From Pseudomonas viridiflava (GTDB taxonomy: Bacteria > Pseudomonadota > Gammaproteobacteria > Pseudomonadales > Pseudomonadaceae): DNA of 64,000 nucleotides. The DNA lies in NCBI RefSeq assembly GCF_900583165.1, contig NZ_UTKY01000122.1, positions 119,102-183,101 of the forward strand. Direction: 5' to 3'. The first letter of the stretch is position 1; each line of letters begins with the position of its first letter. Shown in pieces: positions 7,526 to 16,929 of the stretch. The translations under genes were made by a program, and so were the position numbers. The notes under the pieces are model-generated. The model was not told the DNA's origin and did no database searches. It saw only the letters and a list, made by a program, of their open reading frames with translations.

Positions 7526-9262
7526 ATGACTCCTTATACGTCCATTGTGGATGGGAGCACCCGTCCCTTGCCGTCAGAAACGCGTACACACCCGAAAGCG
7601 ATTCGACCAACTATTGGTGAATTGTTATTTCCATTTTGGAAATCCAATGAAAGCTGGCGTGCAGCCGGCCTACTTCTTGTTGTTGTCGCTATCAGCCTTT
7701 CCAGCGCTTATGGCTTTGTTAGTCTTAATGGTATCCAGGGAAAATTAACTGATGCCCTGATAGCTCTTGACTGGGAAGCTACCAAGCCACTATTTATATG
7801 GAGCCTGTTGCTCGGCACATTAACCCTGCTGCTGCCAATAGTGAGCACTTACTGCGTCGGGTATCTAGGTATTCGCTGGCGGACGTGGATGACTCAAATG
7901 TACTTAGAGCGTTGGACACGAAGCGCTCACTTCTACGCCTTAGAGCGAGATGGTGCTATTACTAACGCCGATCAGCGTATCGCTGAAGACATCAGCATGT
8001 TCACTGAGCGATCGTTGATGCTTTTGACCGCTGTTATCGATGTGGTCGTGAACACAGTGACTTACACCCTGCTGCTGTGGACGATTGCGGGCTCCCTGAA
8101 CCTGACTATTTTTTCGTATTCATTCAGCCTGACAGGATATATGGTCTACGCCGCTTATTTGTACTGCTTTGGTAACATACTGCTGTCGCATTGGCTGGGC
8201 AAAACATTGATTGGTTTGAATATGCATCGGCAAACCGTCGAGGCAAATTTCAGACACCAAGGGATGCAAGTTCGCGAATACGCAGAGCAGATCGCGTTTT
8301 ACCGTGGAGGTGAACGTGAAAAACACCACCTCTTAGAACTTTTTGCACGCATCCGGGCTAACAGCATGATCTTATTGGCGCGTACCTCCAAGGTTATGTT
8401 CGGCCAAAACTTCTACACAAACGCATTTACCTTGCTCCCTACCCTTCTCGCTTTGCCACTCTTGCTGGAAGGGAGAATCACCTATGGCGATATGATTACC
8501 ATTGTGGGCGCGTACGGCATGTTGTCAGGCGCGCTTTCATTTTTCCCTCAGGCATACATCAGTTTCACCGATTGGATGGCATTGACTAACCGCTTGCGTG
8601 ATTTTCAATGGGCAATAAATAAAGTAGAGAACCAGGAAAGCTCACTAGAATATATACGCAACCATCACCAAACCCTGTGCTGTGAACAACTCACGCTATT
8701 CACACCCTTGGGCGAAAAGCTCGTACAGCTTGATAGCTGGATCGTGGAACGAGGCCAACGCTGGCTGATTACGGGGCGTTCAGGTAGTGGTAAGAGCACG
8801 TTGCTGCGCGCCTGCGCAGGCTTATGGCCCTACGGTACGGGGAGGCTCTATTTACCCGATTCTCGCCGCTCGCTGTTTATTCCTCAAAAGAGCTATATAC
8901 CGACAGGCAGCTTAAAAGAAGCCTTGTGCTACCCCCAGTCCAAGGACCAATTCGCAGACGAAGAATGCCGTCGGGTGCTTACCGATTGTTACCTGCCTCA
9001 CTTGAGCAGCTCCCTGAGTGTGCATCAACGTTGGAATCAAACACTGTCGGGAGGTGAACAACAACGCTTGGCCTTAGCGCGCGCTTTGCTACAACGCCCC
9101 GAATATATCTTCCTGGACGAAGCCACCAGCGCTATGGACCACGAAACTGAACTTGATATTTACGCCACGCTAATTGCGCAGTTGCCGAACAGCACATTCA
9201 TTAGCGTCGCTCACCACGAGTCTCTAGCGCGATTCCACTCCCACACCCTCGACCTGAATTGA
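7526..9262 (+). CDS. SbmA/BclA-type ABC transporter (permease fused to ATPase), probable peptide importer
   Basis: 578 residues: an ABC_membrane_2-type membrane domain (about 30-360) with the family hallmarks GIRWRTWMTQMYLERW and NADQRIAEDISMFTE, fused to an ATPase domain. Walker A is GRSGSGKST near 417, the signature LSGGEQQRLALARAL near 506 and Walker B YIFLDEATS near 526. Relatives are BacA/SbmA (no ATPase), BclA, YddA and mycobacterial Rv1819c, which import antimicrobial peptides, bleomycin or cobalamin. Inner-membrane uptake of a peptide that entered through the TonB receptor is therefore the best guess; export is not excluded because YddA-type substrates are poorly known. Twelve bases separate it from the thioredoxin gene. 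Confidence 0.88.
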   Translation: MTPYTSIVDGSTRPLPSETRTHPKAIRPTIGELLFPFWKSNESWRAAGLLLVVVAISLSSAYGFVSLNGIQGKLTDALIALDWEATKPLFIWSLLLGTLTLLLPIVSTYCVGYLGIRWRTWMTQMYLERWTRSAHFYALERDGAITNADQRIAEDISMFTERSLMLLTAVIDVVVNTVTYTLLLWTIAGSLNLTIFSYSFSLTGYMVYAAYLYCFGNILLSHWLGKTLIGLNMHRQTVEANFRHQGMQVREYAEQIAFYRGGEREKHHLLELFARIRANSMILLARTSKVMFGQNFYTNAFTLLPTLLALPLLLEGRITYGDMITIVGAYGMLSGALSFFPQAYISFTDWMALTNRLRDFQWAINKVENQESSLEYIRNHHQTLCCEQLTLFTPLGEKLVQLDSWIVERGQRWLITGRSGSGKSTLLRACAGLWPYGTGRLYLPDSRRSLFIPQKSYIPTGSLKEALCYPQSKDQFADEECRRVLTDCYLPHLSSSLSVHQRWNQTLSGGEQQRLALARALLQRPEYIFLDEATSAMDHETELDIYATLIAQLPNSTFISVAHHESLARFHSHTLDLN

Positions 9263-9274
9263 TAAGGAATTATC

Positions 9275-10522
9275 ATGCCGTCAATAGTTACAATCACCGA
9301 AGAAAACTTCAAACAAGAAATATATGAAACCCGTGATGTGATTTTGCTCGACCTCTGGGCACCTTGGTGCGCGCCCTGTAAAACACTTTCGCCGATTATT
9401 GACAAATTAGCCGCCTTGCCAAGTGAAAATCTGATAGTAGCAAAGCTTGATGTCGAACAGTATCCGGAAATGATGAGACGCCTGGGTTTACGTGGAATTC
9501 CGGCTTTATTAGTATTTAAAGACGGACAAGAAATCGCACGCGAACTGGGTACCAAGACGCTGTATCAGCTTAAGGAATGGCTCACACCCTATGGTGTCCA
9601 GTTTACCGAATCAAGTGCCCCAGCCGTCGACACCCCGTCATTTGACGCATTTTACGGCGACCTACAACTCAAGCAGTTTCTATTCGATCGATTAAAGACC
9701 CATGCACAACGAGCGGAATTGCAAGCCAGCCCTGAACCGTTTTGGGAAAACGGCGTCGGCACACCCAGTGCGGCGATGGTTCACGCTGCGGACCCGGTGA
9801 TTTTCGAGCGTATTACAGGTTTACCAACGGCCCTTGCATGGGCCCTGGATTTCGTCGGCCCCTACCGGCCAGAGGATATTCAGCAACTCTCTGATCACTT
9901 GAAACTAGGTAAAAATTTAAGTTTTGTACCACTCAAACTGATCGAGTCATTTTTACAAGAGACTACATTCGACTGGGCAGGCCTGCTTAGACTTTCGCCA
10001 TCACTTGAAGGTTTGCGCAAGGAGTGGTTAAGACTGGTTAAACACCAACTCGGATCAAGTCCGCCCATCGAACAGAATTACATCAACCTGGTCGCTCGAT
10101 TGAAACAACTATCGGCCACACAAGACCCAGCGGTCACCGAAGTGGCCAAACTCATACACGCGGTGTCGCCGCCTCCACATGTAAGTGATACCGAGGCCTG
10201 GACGCATATTTTCATACTCGCCAGTGATCTTCTATTTCCAATAGCCCAGCACTGTTGCGGCTGGTCTTTAGAGGACCGCCAGGGTGAAGAACGTCGTTTT
10301 AATTGGCTCACTGAGCAAGAACAACGAACCCCATCTGGCACCTTCACTGACGAAGAGTATGGCGTCTTCAATGAGTTATGGAGCAGCCAAAACGAGGCGT
10401 ACCAAATCAAAGGTGCGGCTTTTTTCGGCGACCAAACTCAAAGCCTGAGACCCATTCAGGACTGCATGCGCGAGCACTTGGTGCGCATTCTGTACAGCGC
10501 CCCACACATCAATCAAGGCTAA
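9275..10522 (+). CDS. Thioredoxin fused to a large domain of unknown function
   Basis: 415 residues. Residues 1-108 form a complete thioredoxin fold with the active site WAPWCAPCK (about 28-36) and the cis-Pro motif GIPALLVF. The remaining 300 residues are a helical-looking domain that I do not recognise; a Cys pair (QHCCGW) is near 325. No signal peptide, so it acts in the cytoplasm. Translation starts after AAGGA, and it sits between the peptide transporter and tldE. Reduction of disulfides in the imported peptide, or delivery of the substrate to TldDE, would fit. Ordinary bacterial thioredoxins are about 108 residues; co-chaperone CnoX-type thioredoxins (about 280) also carry a C-terminal extension but of TPR type, and the extension here shows no obvious TPR pattern. 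Confidence 0.8.
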   Translation: MPSIVTITEENFKQEIYETRDVILLDLWAPWCAPCKTLSPIIDKLAALPSENLIVAKLDVEQYPEMMRRLGLRGIPALLVFKDGQEIARELGTKTLYQLKEWLTPYGVQFTESSAPAVDTPSFDAFYGDLQLKQFLFDRLKTHAQRAELQASPEPFWENGVGTPSAAMVHAADPVIFERITGLPTALAWALDFVGPYRPEDIQQLSDHLKLGKNLSFVPLKLIESFLQETTFDWAGLLRLSPSLEGLRKEWLRLVKHQLGSSPPIEQNYINLVARLKQLSATQDPAVTEVAKLIHAVSPPPHVSDTEAWTHIFILASDLLFPIAQHCCGWSLEDRQGEERRFNWLTEQEQRTPSGTFTDEEYGVFNELWSSQNEAYQIKGAAFFGDQTQSLRPIQDCMREHLVRILYSAPHINQG

Positions 10523-10540
10523 ACGTATCGGAGTGTTGTC

Positions 10541-11887
10541 ATGACAGAAGTGTTTTCCTATACCCCCGACCATCTTGCGGAGTTGGCAGAACAAGTCCTC
10601 ACGTTGGCTCGGGAGCACGGAGCGAGCCAAGCTCAGGTCAGCGTCTCACAGAGTAAGGGACTGTCCCTGCAGTTGCGTCAAAACCGTGTACTTTCTCGAG
10701 TCAGAGAGACACATAGCCGCTTCTCGCTGACAGTGTTCAATGGCAACAAACAAGGTTCGGTCTTTTCGACCAACTTGGGGTTTGATGCACTTGAAGAGTC
10801 GGTCAAGGCCGCTTGCGCTATTGCTCGCTACACCGACGAAGATCCTGCTGCAGGTGTGGCCAGCACCGACCTTTTGTGCAATGTGCCGCGCGACCTCGAT
10901 TTATTTCATCGATGGGAGCTGCGAGAAGACCAGGCCGTATCGATCGCCCAGCGCATAGAGTCAGGGGTAACCGGTATAGGGGGCAATGTCCAAAGCGAAG
11001 GTGCCTGGATAACCAGCAATCACTCTTTCCAATTGATCGCAACCAGCGAAGGTTTTAGTCAGGGGGTTGCTAAGACACTCCACAGTTTGAGTGCGATGGC
11101 GTTGGCACGAAACGATACCCACAGTGAGCTGGATTACTGGTCTGAGTCCGCCGCAGATCCAAAACAACTGCCGTCAGCTGAGGATGTTGGCAGAAAAGCC
11201 GGCTTAGGTGCTGATGCTTACCTCGACCAACGCCCTCTTGGTAGCCGGCGAAGCGCGGTTTTATTTGATCCGCTGAGCGCCATCAGCTTATTGGATCATC
11301 TCACCCAGGCCATCAGTAGTGAGGCGCTGTATACCGACGGAAGCTTTTTGAAAGATCAGTTGGGCAAGGCCGTCATGCCAGAACATTTGAGTGTCTATGA
11401 GGACCCCTTTATAGCGAAAGGAGCCGCCAGCTTTTCCTTCGATAACGACGGTATCGCGCCACACCAACGATACCTTGTTGAGGACGGCGTACTCAGGGGA
11501 TACCTCCTTTCTCTATATGGTGCTCGCCGGTTGAATTCAGCCCCTACGGGTAATGGATCCGGTCCAGGCAATCTGCTATGGCGCAGCAATCTCACCCATC
11601 CAACAGATGACCTGACTGCAATGCTGCGCAAACTCGGGACGGGTCTGTTCGTCACCAGCCTGGCAGGTAATGGCGTGCGTTTATTTTCCGGCGATTACTC
11701 CCGAGGTGTCCGAGGTTTCTGGGTCGAAAACGGCCAAATTCAGCATGCAGTCACCGGCGTCACTATCGCGGGCAATCTCAAACAGATGCTGCACGGAATT
11801 GTCGCTGTAGGTAGCGACTTGATTACTCAGGGCCCCTTCTGTGCTGGTTCGGTATTGATTGACCAGATGCAGATCTCCGGCCAGTAA
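10541..11887 (+). CDS. pmbA: TldE/PmbA-family subunit of metalloprotease
   Basis: 448 residues, the usual TldE length. N-terminal TldD/PmbA domain (about 15-80: SQAQVSVSQSKGLSLQLRQN), central domain, then a C-terminal domain that includes YGARRLNSAPTGNG and the FSGDYSRGVRGFWVENG motif. As in TldE, no HExxxH zinc motif is present; the family forms a heterodimer with TldD, the catalytic partner. TldDE removes leader peptides from microcin B17, degrades CcdA and processes other unfolded peptides. GGAG precedes the start by eight bases. Pseudomonads normally carry core tldD and pmbA elsewhere, so this is likely a locus-specific paralogue. Confidence 0.92.
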   Translation: MTEVFSYTPDHLAELAEQVLTLAREHGASQAQVSVSQSKGLSLQLRQNRVLSRVRETHSRFSLTVFNGNKQGSVFSTNLGFDALEESVKAACAIARYTDEDPAAGVASTDLLCNVPRDLDLFHRWELREDQAVSIAQRIESGVTGIGGNVQSEGAWITSNHSFQLIATSEGFSQGVAKTLHSLSAMALARNDTHSELDYWSESAADPKQLPSAEDVGRKAGLGADAYLDQRPLGSRRSAVLFDPLSAISLLDHLTQAISSEALYTDGSFLKDQLGKAVMPEHLSVYEDPFIAKGAASFSFDNDGIAPHQRYLVEDGVLRGYLLSLYGARRLNSAPTGNGSGPGNLLWRSNLTHPTDDLTAMLRKLGTGLFVTSLAGNGVRLFSGDYSRGVRGFWVENGQIQHAVTGVTIAGNLKQMLHGIVAVGSDLITQGPFCAGSVLIDQMQISGQ

Positions 11888-11905
11888 CCCCATGGAAAAA
11901 CACTT

Positions 11906-13354
11906 ATGTCATCACATGAACTGACGCACTTTACTATTGCCAATGAGACCCTGCTGGTGCCCAACGGGCTGGATATTTCCGACTTGCAGAATGTATTCAA
12001 AAGCGTGCACAAGCATCAAATCGATTACGCCGATCTTTACTTGCAATCGACCCGCCAGGAATATTGGTCGATGGAAAACGGCGTGGTCAAATCCGGAGAG
12101 TTTTCAGTCGATCAGGGCTTTGGTTTGCGCGCTTTGAACATGGACGAAACTGCATTGGCTTACTCCCAGCATATCAATCGCAAGCAACTGACAGAGGCAG
12201 CACACTCGGTTCGTACCGTTGCCAGCCATGGAAACGCAAAGATCAAGCTGGACGGGAAGCCAGTCAATTGCACAGGTCTTTACGCATCTGATGATCCGCT
12301 GCAAGCATGTGCCGTAGCGGAAAAAATAGCCCTTCTCCAATCGTTGGATAGCAAGGCACGCGCGCTCGACCCCAGGGTATTCCAGGTAATGGCTTATCTG
12401 GAGTTAACGCATTCGATCGTGATGATTATGCGCCATGACGGTCGGTTATCAACGGATGTGCGCCCCATGCTCGTACTGCAATTGCGGGTATTCGTTAAAC
12501 AGAACGGACGCATTGAGAGCGGCTCGGGTCGTCTCGGTGGTCGGTCGGACTTCAGTCTGTTCAGTGACGCACGGGTGGATCAAGAAGTCCGTAAAGTCGT
12601 GCAATCGGCTCTTATAAATCTGGACGCTGAGGCCGCCCCCGCGGGCAGTATGCCTGTGGTAATCGGCCCTGGCTGGCCGGGAATGCTGCTCCATGAAGCT
12701 ATGGGTCATGGTTTCGAGGGTGACTTTGCCCGAATGGGCACCTCGATATATTCAGGCAAAGTGGGTGAACGGATTGCCGCACCGGGTGTGAACATCGTTG
12801 ACGATGCCACGTTGCCAGGAAAGCGTGGTTCTTTACATATTGACGATGAGGGCGAACCCGGGCAGCGCACGATGTTGATAGATGGCGGTGTTTTGGCGGG
12901 TTACATGCACGACAGCCTGAGCGCCCGCCTGATGAAGCAACAAAGTACCGGCAATGGACGCCGTGAATCCTATTCGCAACTGCCCATGCCTCGTATGACA
13001 AACACCTACATGCTTGCAGGTGAATATTGTCCGGAGGAGATCATCAGCAGCGTCAAACGAGGATTGTATTTGGCCGATCTAGGCAGTGGCGAGGTGGATA
13101 TTGCCAGCGGTCAGTTCACCTTTGAAAGTGAATTGGCGTATTTGATTGAAGATGGAAAAATCACGCGGCCGGTAAAGGGAGCAACACTCACCGGTAGCGG
13201 TCCTCAAACCATGCGGTTGATCAGCATGGTGGGAAATGATCTGGCACTCGACAACGGGGGAGCAACTTGCGGGAAGCTCGGCCAAAGCGTGCCGGTATGT
13301 GTCGGGCAACCGACACTTAAGGTCGATCATTTGATTGTTGGGGGAACAAACTGA
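11906..13354 (+). CDS. tldD: TldD-family zinc metalloprotease, catalytic subunit
   Basis: 482 residues, as expected for TldD. The zinc motif HEAMGHGFEGD lies near residue 263 (HExxxH), and the downstream GSGEVDIASGQFTFESELAY region with the C-terminal metal ligand is intact, so it should be active. The N-terminal domain contains YADLYLQSTRQEYWSMENG, resembling the TldD substrate-tunnel region. It is the last clear gene of the operon, 18 bp after tldE. In TldDE the unfolded peptide is threaded into a closed chamber, which fits proteolysis of a small peptide released by the upstream transporter and thioredoxin. Maturation of an endogenous peptide is an alternative, but no precursor gene with a leader is evident. 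Confidence 0.93.
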   Translation: MSSHELTHFTIANETLLVPNGLDISDLQNVFKSVHKHQIDYADLYLQSTRQEYWSMENGVVKSGEFSVDQGFGLRALNMDETALAYSQHINRKQLTEAAHSVRTVASHGNAKIKLDGKPVNCTGLYASDDPLQACAVAEKIALLQSLDSKARALDPRVFQVMAYLELTHSIVMIMRHDGRLSTDVRPMLVLQLRVFVKQNGRIESGSGRLGGRSDFSLFSDARVDQEVRKVVQSALINLDAEAAPAGSMPVVIGPGWPGMLLHEAMGHGFEGDFARMGTSIYSGKVGERIAAPGVNIVDDATLPGKRGSLHIDDEGEPGQRTMLIDGGVLAGYMHDSLSARLMKQQSTGNGRRESYSQLPMPRMTNTYMLAGEYCPEEIISSVKRGLYLADLGSGEVDIASGQFTFESELAYLIEDGKITRPVKGATLTGSGPQTMRLISMVGNDLALDNGGATCGKLGQSVPVCVGQPTLKVDHLIVGGTN

Positions 13355-13364
13355 TTGATGCGCT

Positions 13365-13392
13365 GGCGCCATCGTTTAAGGCGATGGTCGCC
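13365..13392 (+). terminator. Hairpin downstream of tldD, possible end of operon
   Basis: GGCGCCATCG and CGATGGTCGCC form a stem around a short loop, with one bulged base, starting 11 bp after the tldD stop. No T-run follows, so it may be factor-dependent or merely stabilise the transcript. Confidence 0.4.
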
Positions 13393-13571
13393 GCTTAACC
13401 TAACGCTCCTGAAGGGAAGGCAAAACCTCCCGAAAAGTGCAATTGAACACGGGTAAAACACATACCGCCCTGCGCCATTACGTCGCACCATTAGTGTTCC
13501 CTCACACTTCAGCGGTCCACGCCGGATATTTCCAGGGTGTGAAGGCCCGTATTCAATGCTGAGGAGTGAAG

Positions 13572-15236
13572 ATGAGCAACAACACTTACGACTACATCAT
13601 TGTCGGTGCGGGATCTGCGGGTTGCGTGATCGCAGCCCGGCTCATGCAGACTACCGACGCCAAAGTACTCCTGTTGGAAGCTGGTGGCTCAGACGAAAAC
13701 TTGTTCGTTCGCATGCCTGCCGGTGTCGCAAAAGTAATTCCGACCAAGACCTGGGATTACACCACTGAACCCGATCCGCAAACTGCTAACCGCCGAATGA
13801 CAATCGCCCAAGGAAAGATTCTGGGAGGTAGCAGTTCGGTAAACGGCATGATTTATATACGTGGCCAGCGGCAAGACTATGACGCATGGGCAACCGACTA
13901 TGGCTGCCACGGCTGGGGCTACGATGATTTGCTGCCTTGGTTCAAAAAAGCCGAGGGTAATGAAAGTCTGAGTGATGTATTCCATGGCAGTAAGGGGCCG
14001 TTACCGGTCAGCGAAAACCGTTACCGTCACCCGCTTTCAATGGCTTTCGTTCGCGCTGGACAGGAGATGGGGCTTCCCTATGTCAACGATTTCAACGGCG
14101 CGAGCCAGGAAGGGGTGGGTTATTACCAGACCACGACACGTAATGGCTCTCGCGCAAGCACTGCGCAAACGTATTTGAAGTCGGTTCGTGACAACCCGAA
14201 TCTGCAGGTGATCACCAATGCATTGGTGCACCGCGTGTTAATAGAAGACGCCGCCGCGACAGGGGTTGCCTTCAGCGTCAACGATGGCACGGAACTCATC
14301 GCCTATGCACGCCGTGAAGTGATTGTCAGCAGCGGGGCCAACGGCTCGCCAAAGGTGCTGATGCTGTCCGGAATCGGCCCGGCGGAGCATTTAAACGCGT
14401 TGGGGATCAAAGTAGTGGCTGATCTTCCAGTGGGGCAGAACCTTCATGATCATTTGCACTTGTCGATCAACGCAAGCCTTAAACGGCCTAGCTCGCTTTA
14501 CGGCCAGGACAAAGGTCTTAAGGCAATCCTAAACGGCGTGCAGTGGCTAGCGTTCAAGTCCGGGGTGGTCACCTCTAATATTCTCGAAGGAGCTGCCTTT
14601 ATCGACACCACCGGCAGCGGCCGGCCGGATGTTCAAGTACATTTCTTGCCCGTATTGGATACCTGGGACGATCCCGACGGCCTTGGTAAAGGGCAGACAC
14701 ACGGCATCACCCTGAAAGTTGGCCATCTGCAGCCCAAATCGCGCGGGAGGGTATTGTTGCGTAGCACTGACCCCAGAGACTTACCCATTATTGAAGGCAA
14801 CCTACTTCACCATCCCGACGATGTTGCCGGCCAGGTCAGAGCCGTCAAAGCAGGCTTGAAACTGTTACAGGCCCCATCACTACAAAGCCAAATAAAATCG
14901 ATTTTCTCCCCACATCAAAGTAGTCAGCACGAAGCGCTCGATGACGATGCTCGGCTCGAAGAGTTCGTCCGCAAGACATGCAAGACGGTTTACCACCCAG
15001 TCGGCAGTTGCCGTATGGGACAAGACCCTCTTACATCAGTTGTCGACCTCACGTTGCGGGTGCACGGAATAAAAAACTTGCGTGTCATCGATTGCTCGAT
15101 ATTTCCACTGATTCCAAGTGGCAATACCAATGCCCCCACCATTGCAGTGGCCGAACGAGCGGTCGATCTTTTGCTCAACACCCCGTCGGCGAAATCACTC
15201 GCTGACGCGAAAGCTCGATTACCGCTGCCTGCGTGA
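13572..15236 (+). CDS. GMC-family FAD-dependent alcohol/choline dehydrogenase
   Basis: About 554 residues from ATG 13572, with GAGGAG five bases upstream (a GTG two codons earlier is less likely). FAD-binding motif YIIVGAGSAGCVIAARL (about 7-23), GMC signature 1 near GKILGGSSSVNGMIY, and the C-terminal active-site region HPVGSCRMG near 474 followed by IPSGNTNAPTIAVAERA. The family oxidises primary alcohols (choline, long-chain, polyethylene glycol and aromatic alcohols) to aldehydes. The aldehyde dehydrogenase 133 bp downstream would take the product to an acid. No betaine-transport or betI context exists, so choline is not particularly favoured. Substrate unknown. Confidence 0.9.
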   Translation: MSNNTYDYIIVGAGSAGCVIAARLMQTTDAKVLLLEAGGSDENLFVRMPAGVAKVIPTKTWDYTTEPDPQTANRRMTIAQGKILGGSSSVNGMIYIRGQRQDYDAWATDYGCHGWGYDDLLPWFKKAEGNESLSDVFHGSKGPLPVSENRYRHPLSMAFVRAGQEMGLPYVNDFNGASQEGVGYYQTTTRNGSRASTAQTYLKSVRDNPNLQVITNALVHRVLIEDAAATGVAFSVNDGTELIAYARREVIVSSGANGSPKVLMLSGIGPAEHLNALGIKVVADLPVGQNLHDHLHLSINASLKRPSSLYGQDKGLKAILNGVQWLAFKSGVVTSNILEGAAFIDTTGSGRPDVQVHFLPVLDTWDDPDGLGKGQTHGITLKVGHLQPKSRGRVLLRSTDPRDLPIIEGNLLHHPDDVAGQVRAVKAGLKLLQAPSLQSQIKSIFSPHQSSQHEALDDDARLEEFVRKTCKTVYHPVGSCRMGQDPLTSVVDLTLRVHGIKNLRVIDCSIFPLIPSGNTNAPTIAVAERAVDLLLNTPSAKSLADAKARLPLPA

Positions 15237-15369
15237 CACGCGAATTTCGTGGCAGCCACAGTCATGTCACTGACAGCCTCAGTCAAGAACGAGCGCCTAT
15301 CACGGAGTAACGTCGTCGTCATGCCCCGTCCTACCAACCGGCCACCCGTATTTTGAGGAGCTTGTAACT

Positions 15370-16857
15370 ATGAGCGATATTTCCCTACTTCCCGTCGCCA
15401 TCGACTTTTTAGCACGCGACCACGGTTTGTATATTGATGGCGGCTATGTCGCCAGCACTACTTCTAACAAAATTAAGGTAATCAATCCTGCCAACGGTGA
15501 AGCTATTTCGCAGGTCAGCGATGCTGCGCAGGCGGACATCGATCACGCGGTAGTGAGCGCCAATCAAGGGTTTAAAGTCTGGTCGAAGACCAGCCCCGCC
15601 GCGAGAGCGCTTGTCCTGTTAAAGTTGGCCGATTTGCTGGAACGCAACCGCGAGGAGTTGGCCCAGATCGAAACTTGCCAGTCTGGCAAGATCATCCAGA
15701 TCTCCCGTGCCTTCGAAGTGGATCAGGCGGCGCACTTCCTGCGCTACTACGCTGGCTGGGCGACCAAGATCACCGGAGAGACCATCACACCGTCTCTGCC
15801 CTCTTTCTCTGGCGAGCGCTATACAGCGTTCACACTTCGCGAGCCGGTAGGAGTGGTGGTCGGAATCGTGCCGTGGAATTTCTCGACCATGATTGCCATC
15901 TGGAAACTGGCCTCGGCGCTCACGACCGGTTGTAGCGTCATCATCAAACCCAGTGAGTTCACGCCTCTGACCATCTTGCGCATTGCCGAACTGGCCACCG
16001 AGGCCGGACTGCCGCCGGGCGCCCTGAATGTGTTGACGGGCAGTGGAGCGGTCGGCCGAGCACTTATCGAGCATCCTGGTACAGACAAGGTCTCGTTTAC
16101 GGGCTCCGTACCGACGGGCATCGCTGTCGGCAAAGGCGCAATGGACGCCAAACTGACCCGAGCGACACTGGAGCTGGGAGGAAAAAACTCTGTAGGCTTT
16201 TTGCGCGACGTGGATATGGACAAGGCCGCCGATGGGATCATCGAAGCAGGCTTTCTGCACTCTGGCCAGATCTGCGCCGCCGCAGAGCGTTTTTTTGCGC
16301 ATCGTTCACAGATCGAGCCGATCATGGAGAAGCTCGCTCAGCGCCTTGGTTCGCTGAAAATTGGATCGCCGCTGGACGAGTCGACGCAGTTTGGTCCGGT
16401 GACGAACAAGCAGCATCAGCAGAAGCTGGCGCGCTTCTTTGAGACTGCCAGATCTGAAAAAAGCAGTATCGTCTACGGAGGCAAGATTATTGATGGGCCA
16501 GGTTGCTATGTAGAACCTACGATCATCTTGGCCAATTCGGTCAATGATACGTTGCTCAATGAAGAGACTTTCGGCCCAATCGCGACATTCTTTCCCTACG
16601 ATACAGAAGAAGAACTGCTGCAGTTGATGAACAATACTTCTTACGGACTCAGCGCGAGTTTATGGACCAATGATTTGTCCAAGGCGTTGCGCTTGGTTCC
16701 GGAAATTGAGGCAGGCACCGTATGGATCAACATGCACACGATGCTCGATCCTGCCGTGCCATTCGGTGGGGTGAAGTCGTCGGGTATCGGCCGCGAATTC
16801 GGCTCGGCGTTCATCGACGATTACACCGAATTGAAGTCGGTGATGATTCGCTACTGA
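15370..16857 (+). CDS. NAD(P)-dependent aldehyde dehydrogenase
   Basis: 495 residues, normal for the family. The catalytic Glu is in LELGGKNS near 268 and the catalytic Cys in GQICAAAERFF near 300; the nucleotide-binding motif FTGSVPTGIAVGKG is intact. GAGGAG lies before the ATG. Resembles phenylacetaldehyde/betaine-aldehyde dehydrogenases in overall sequence. Likely second enzyme after the GMC oxidoreductase, turning an alcohol into a carboxylate in the cytoplasm. It could in principle also supply 4-hydroxyphenylacetate for the hpa genes from the corresponding aldehyde, but it is about 27 kb away. Confidence 0.92.
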   Translation: MSDISLLPVAIDFLARDHGLYIDGGYVASTTSNKIKVINPANGEAISQVSDAAQADIDHAVVSANQGFKVWSKTSPAARALVLLKLADLLERNREELAQIETCQSGKIIQISRAFEVDQAAHFLRYYAGWATKITGETITPSLPSFSGERYTAFTLREPVGVVVGIVPWNFSTMIAIWKLASALTTGCSVIIKPSEFTPLTILRIAELATEAGLPPGALNVLTGSGAVGRALIEHPGTDKVSFTGSVPTGIAVGKGAMDAKLTRATLELGGKNSVGFLRDVDMDKAADGIIEAGFLHSGQICAAAERFFAHRSQIEPIMEKLAQRLGSLKIGSPLDESTQFGPVTNKQHQQKLARFFETARSEKSSIVYGGKIIDGPGCYVEPTIILANSVNDTLLNEETFGPIATFFPYDTEEELLQLMNNTSYGLSASLWTNDLSKALRLVPEIEAGTVWINMHTMLDPAVPFGGVKSSGIGREFGSAFIDDYTELKSVMIRY

Positions 16858-16891
16858 GCCGCCCATCGAGCGAGCTGATTGTCTAACTGAT

Positions 16892-16911
16892 GGCCCGGCT
16901 CCGACCGGGCC
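16892..16911 (+). terminator. Terminator-like hairpin after the aldehyde dehydrogenase
   Basis: GGCCCGG and CCGGGCC pair perfectly around a six-base loop, followed by TTTGTCTT. It ends 19 bp before the next gene's GTG start, so it may attenuate rather than stop transcription into the luciferase-like gene. Confidence 0.55.
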
Positions 16912-16929
16912 TTTGTCTTGGAGACCTCT

